A stretch of 64,000 nt of DNA from Bradyrhizobium erythrophlei. Its GTDB lineage: Bacteria; Pseudomonadota; Alphaproteobacteria; Rhizobiales; Xanthobacteraceae. The notes under the pieces were generated by a model. It worked only from the letters and a program-made list of their open reading frames with translations, was not told the origin of the DNA and did no database searches. A program made the position numbers and the translations under genes. Below, piece by piece: positions 61,474 to 64,000 of this stretch. The first letter of the stretch is position 1. Every line of letters starts with the position of its first letter. The stretch spans positions 1,798,001-1,862,000 of the forward strand of contig NZ_LT670817.1 of NCBI RefSeq assembly GCF_900129425.1, read 5' to 3'.

Positions 61474-62250
61474 ATGAGCCAACCTTACATCCGGCTGACG
61501 AATGTCGGCAAGAAATTCCAGACAAAGACCGGAGAGGTCGAAGCCTGCGGCGACATCAATCTCGATATCAAGCAATCCGAGTTCGTTGCTATCGTGGGAC
61601 CGAGCGGTTGCGGCAAAACCACCATCCTCAAGATGGTCGCGGGATTGCAGCCCTATACGTCGGGAACCATCACGGTTGCCGGCAAACGCGTCGATCGACC
61701 GCAGACCGACGTCGGCATCGTATTCCAGGAAGCCATCATGCTCGACTGGCGCGATGTGCTGTCGAACGTGATGCTTCAGATCGACATTCGCAAGCTGGAA
61801 CGCGCCAAATATGAGCCGATCGCGCGGAATCTATTGAAGGCAACCGGGCTCGAAGGATTCGAGACCAAGAAGCCCTACGAATTGTCCGGTGGCATGCGCC
61901 AGCGTGTGTCGATCTGCCGCGCGCTCGTCCACGGCCCGAGCATGTTGATGATGGACGAGCCGTTCGGCGCGCTCGACGCGCTGACGCGCGAACAGATATC
62001 GATGGATATTCAGCGGCTGTGGATGGAAACCCGCAAGACCGCGTTGCACATCACTCACAGCATACCGGAAGCGGTGCTGCTCGCCGACCGGGTCGTGGTG
62101 ATGGGACCTCGGCCCGGACGCATCGTCGAGATCATCGACATCGACTTGCCCCGCCCGCGGCGACTGGACCAGCTTCCCGCCCGGTTTCACGAATACTCCA
62201 CGCGCATTCGCGACATTTTCAAGTCGAAAGGCGTGCTGGCGATGGATTGA
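61474..62250 (+). CDS. ABC transporter ATP-binding protein (SsuB/TauB type)
   Basis: ATPase of 258 residues with Walker A GPSGCGKTT, Q loop VFQEAIMLDWRDVLSNV, signature LSGGMRQRVSICRAL, Walker B MLMMDEPFGALDALTR and switch His in LHITHSIPEAVLLAD. It energises the permease at 59461 and completes an importer linked to the MetE-like and enolase genes. It is separated from the binding-protein gene by the hairpin at 61407. Confidence 0.93.
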   Translation: MSQPYIRLTNVGKKFQTKTGEVEACGDINLDIKQSEFVAIVGPSGCGKTTILKMVAGLQPYTSGTITVAGKRVDRPQTDVGIVFQEAIMLDWRDVLSNVMLQIDIRKLERAKYEPIARNLLKATGLEGFETKKPYELSGGMRQRVSICRALVHGPSMLMMDEPFGALDALTREQISMDIQRLWMETRKTALHITHSIPEAVLLADRVVVMGPRPGRIVEIIDIDLPRPRRLDQLPARFHEYSTRIRDIFKSKGVLAMD

Positions 62251-62495
62251 TGTGCTGCGTAATGAGGATGGCAGCCAGTCTCAAGCCCGATGGCGCTCAT
62301 GACATCGGCTCAGTGAGCTATCGCGTTGACTCGGCCCCGCTGTTTCTCTTATAACTAACTAGATACTTATTAGCTGTCGGTCGGGTTGCTGAAGATGCGG
62401 ATCGTGAATTCGTCCAACAAGGAAGGCCGGCTGGATCCGGCAGCATCTCCCCCTGGCGATGCGCTGCGCGTACACGGCGTGGCGGCGTAGCGAAC
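62251..62495. promoter_or_regulatory. Leader of the CoA-transferase gene
   Basis: About 245 bases without a gene. It includes the third copy of the shared motif, and an AT-rich patch at 62345-62375 where a promoter is expected. Confidence 0.4.
62356..62369. promoter_or_regulatory. Shared regulatory motif, copy 3 (TAAC-TAGATA-CTTA)
   Basis: Matches copies 1 and 2 at 11-12 of 14 positions, with the GATA core and TAAC end kept. It is preceded by an additional ATAAC half-motif (62351-62355) and lies 126 bases before the CoA-transferase start. Confidence 0.5.
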
Positions 62496-64000
62496 ATGGC
62501 GCCGCGTGTCGTAACGGCCGATCAAGCTGCGGAACTTGTTGCCACCGGCGATACGCTGCTGATCGGCGGCTCTGGCGCCGGACATTCCGTGCCCGATACG
62601 CTGATCGCGGCGATCGCCAAACGCTTTCTGGCCGAAGGCGCGCCGCGCAATCTGACCACGGTGCATCCTGTGGGTCTCGGCGATCGCGCCAACCGCGGCA
62701 TCGGCCATCTGGCCCATCCCGGTTTGTTGAAGCGCGTGGTCTGCGGCACGCTGGTGGACTCGCCCCCAGTCGAGCGTATGGCCGCCGCCAACGCGATCGA
62801 GGCCTATACGCTGCCCCAGGGTTGCCTGTCGCAACTGACACGCGAAATGGCGGCAGGCCGCCCCGGTCTTACCACGCATGTCGGTCTGCACACTTTCGTC
62901 GATCCGCGCCTTGGCGGCGGCAGACAAAGCGAAAAGGCGACCGAAGATCTTGTCGAACTGACAACCGTCGGCGGCAAGGAATATCTGTTTTTCAAGTCCT
63001 TCCACGTCGACGTCGCGCTGGTGCGCGGTACCAGCGCCGACGAGGACGGTAACATCACGATGGAGCACGAGGCGGTCTTCGGCGAGATGATCTCGATGGC
63101 ACAGGCTGCCCGCCGTGCCGGCGGCATCGTTATTGCCCAGGTCAAGCGTATGGCGTTGCGGGGTACGCTGCCGCCGAAGCAGGTGAAAATCCCCGGCATG
63201 CTGGTCGATCTGATCGTGGTCGACCCCGGGCAAACCCAGACCTTCTTCACCGCGCACGATCCAGCCTATGCCGGCGAGATCAAGGTGCCGCTTGGCAATA
63301 TCGCTGCGCTGCCGTTTTCGGTTCGCAAGGTCGTGGCACGCCGTGCCGCCCTTGAGCTCTATAGTGGCGCGATCTGCAATCTAGGTTCCGGGATCTCGAC
63401 CGGAATCGCATCGCTGGCCGCCGAAGAAAATGCGATCGACGACGTCGTGCTCACCAACGAGCAAGGCCTTATCGGTGGCGTGCCGGCGACCGGCAACGAA
63501 CCCGGTGCGGGCCGTAACTATCAGGCGATGGTCGACCAGCCCTATCAGTTCGATTTCTACGACGGCGGCGGGCTCGATCTGGCATTTCTTTCGTTCGCCG
63601 AAGTCGACGAAGCCTGCAACGTCAACGTCAGCCGCTTTGGCGACAAGATCGTCGGGCCCGGCGGCTTCATCAATATCAGCCAGAACGCCAAGACCATGAT
63701 CTTCAGCGGCACTTTCACCGCCGGGGGCCTCGATATCACCTGGACGGACGGGCGGACCCGGATCGGCCGCGAAGGCGCGGAAAAGAAATTCGTCGGCAAG
63801 GTGCAGCAGGTGACCTATTCCGGCGCGCTGGCGGCGCAGAACGGTCAGCGGGCGTTCTACATTACCGAGCGGGCGGTGTTTCGGCGCAACGAAGCCGGTC
63901 GCCTGGAATTGATCGAGATCGCGCCGGGTATCGATCTCGAGCGCGATATATTTGCACAGATGCAGTTTCGGCCGGACGTTTCGCCGGCGTTGAAAGAGAT
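62496..64000 (+). CDS. CoA-transferase (acetate/propionate CoA-transferase type), 3' end outside window
   Basis: Two-domain family I CoA-transferase running off the end of the window; about 501 residues are visible. The N-terminal domain shows LIGGSGAGHSVPDTLIAAIA and LVRGTSADEDGNITMEHEAV; the C-terminal domain has the catalytic Glu in VVLTNEQGLIGGVPATGNEP. The alpha and beta subunits are fused, as in propionate CoA-transferase (Pct). It would move CoA between a pathway acid and acetyl- or propionyl-CoA. The ATG at 62496 has a weak ribosome site; no better start is seen. Confidence 0.88.
   Translation, partial: MAPRVVTADQAAELVATGDTLLIGGSGAGHSVPDTLIAAIAKRFLAEGAPRNLTTVHPVGLGDRANRGIGHLAHPGLLKRVVCGTLVDSPPVERMAAANAIEAYTLPQGCLSQLTREMAAGRPGLTTHVGLHTFVDPRLGGGRQSEKATEDLVELTTVGGKEYLFFKSFHVDVALVRGTSADEDGNITMEHEAVFGEMISMAQAARRAGGIVIAQVKRMALRGTLPPKQVKIPGMLVDLIVVDPGQTQTFFTAHDPAYAGEIKVPLGNIAALPFSVRKVVARRAALELYSGAICNLGSGISTGIASLAAEENAIDDVVLTNEQGLIGGVPATGNEPGAGRNYQAMVDQPYQFDFYDGGGLDLAFLSFAEVDEACNVNVSRFGDKIVGPGGFINISQNAKTMIFSGTFTAGGLDITWTDGRTRIGREGAEKKFVGKVQQVTYSGALAAQNGQRAFYITERAVFRRNEAGRLELIEIAPGIDLERDIFAQMQFRPDVSPALKE

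Overview
The window is high-GC chromosomal DNA from an alphaproteobacterium, most likely a Hyphomicrobiales member near Bradyrhizobium, Rhodopseudomonas or Afipia. This is inferred from a compact type II secretion (Gsp) locus with a minimal prepilin peptidase, BA14K-, DUF982- and DUF2778-type small proteins, many TTG/GTG starts in translationally coupled operons, and abundant ABC uptake operons with MetE-like and CoA-metabolism genes. No rRNA, complete tRNA, CRISPR array or intact insertion sequence was seen.

Layout. 0-7.5 kb: 3' part of a type II secretion operon (gspE fragment, F, G, H, I, J, K, L, M and a GspC/N-like gene, mostly joined by 4-8 base overlaps), with the prepilin peptidase on the opposite strand. 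7.8-16.8 kb: an imelysin-like protein overlapping a di-heme peroxidase, two secreted phosphoesterases with a shared Gly/Asn/His/Asp-rich linker, an unknown exported protein and a second di-heme peroxidase. The phosphoesterases are plausible type II cargo. 16.8-18.1 kb: decayed DNA with an old yellow enzyme remnant. 18.1-28 kb: DoxX-pirin-LysR group; a CocE/NonD hydrolase - enoyl-CoA hydratase - TetR unit with an 18-base palindrome upstream; Kup potassium transporter. 28-34 kb: FadR-type regulator divergent from a carbohydrate ABC operon (one permease frameshifted, no ATPase) with an AroE-like dehydrogenase and an aldose-epimerase-like protein. 34-46 kb: small genes, gene remnants, an amber-interrupted small ORF, an RND efflux pair, and a reverse-strand nitrate/sulfonate-type ABC operon. 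44.8-52.4 kb: AraC regulator divergent from a polyhydroxyalkanoate cassette (acyl-CoA ligase, MaoC/NodN-like hydratase, class II-like PhaC, PhaZ, acyl-CoA dehydrogenase), followed by a tRNA-Pro 3' fragment that looks like an integration scar. 53-55.4 kb: two different L,D-transpeptidase-type proteins, an IS5-type transposase remnant and a DUF982 protein. 55.7-64 kb: two MetE-like zinc proteins, a mandelate racemase/muconate lactonizing-type enolase, a complete NMT1/SsuA-type ABC transporter and the start of a CoA-transferase.

The best candidate for an undescribed system is the last region. Three of its transcription units carry the same 14-base motif (TAAC-N6-G/CTTA, core GATA) in their leaders, which suggests one regulon for uptake and breakdown of an unknown, possibly methyl- or thio-substituted, carbon source. 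The class II-type PHA cassette beside the tRNA-Pro scar is the second candidate.
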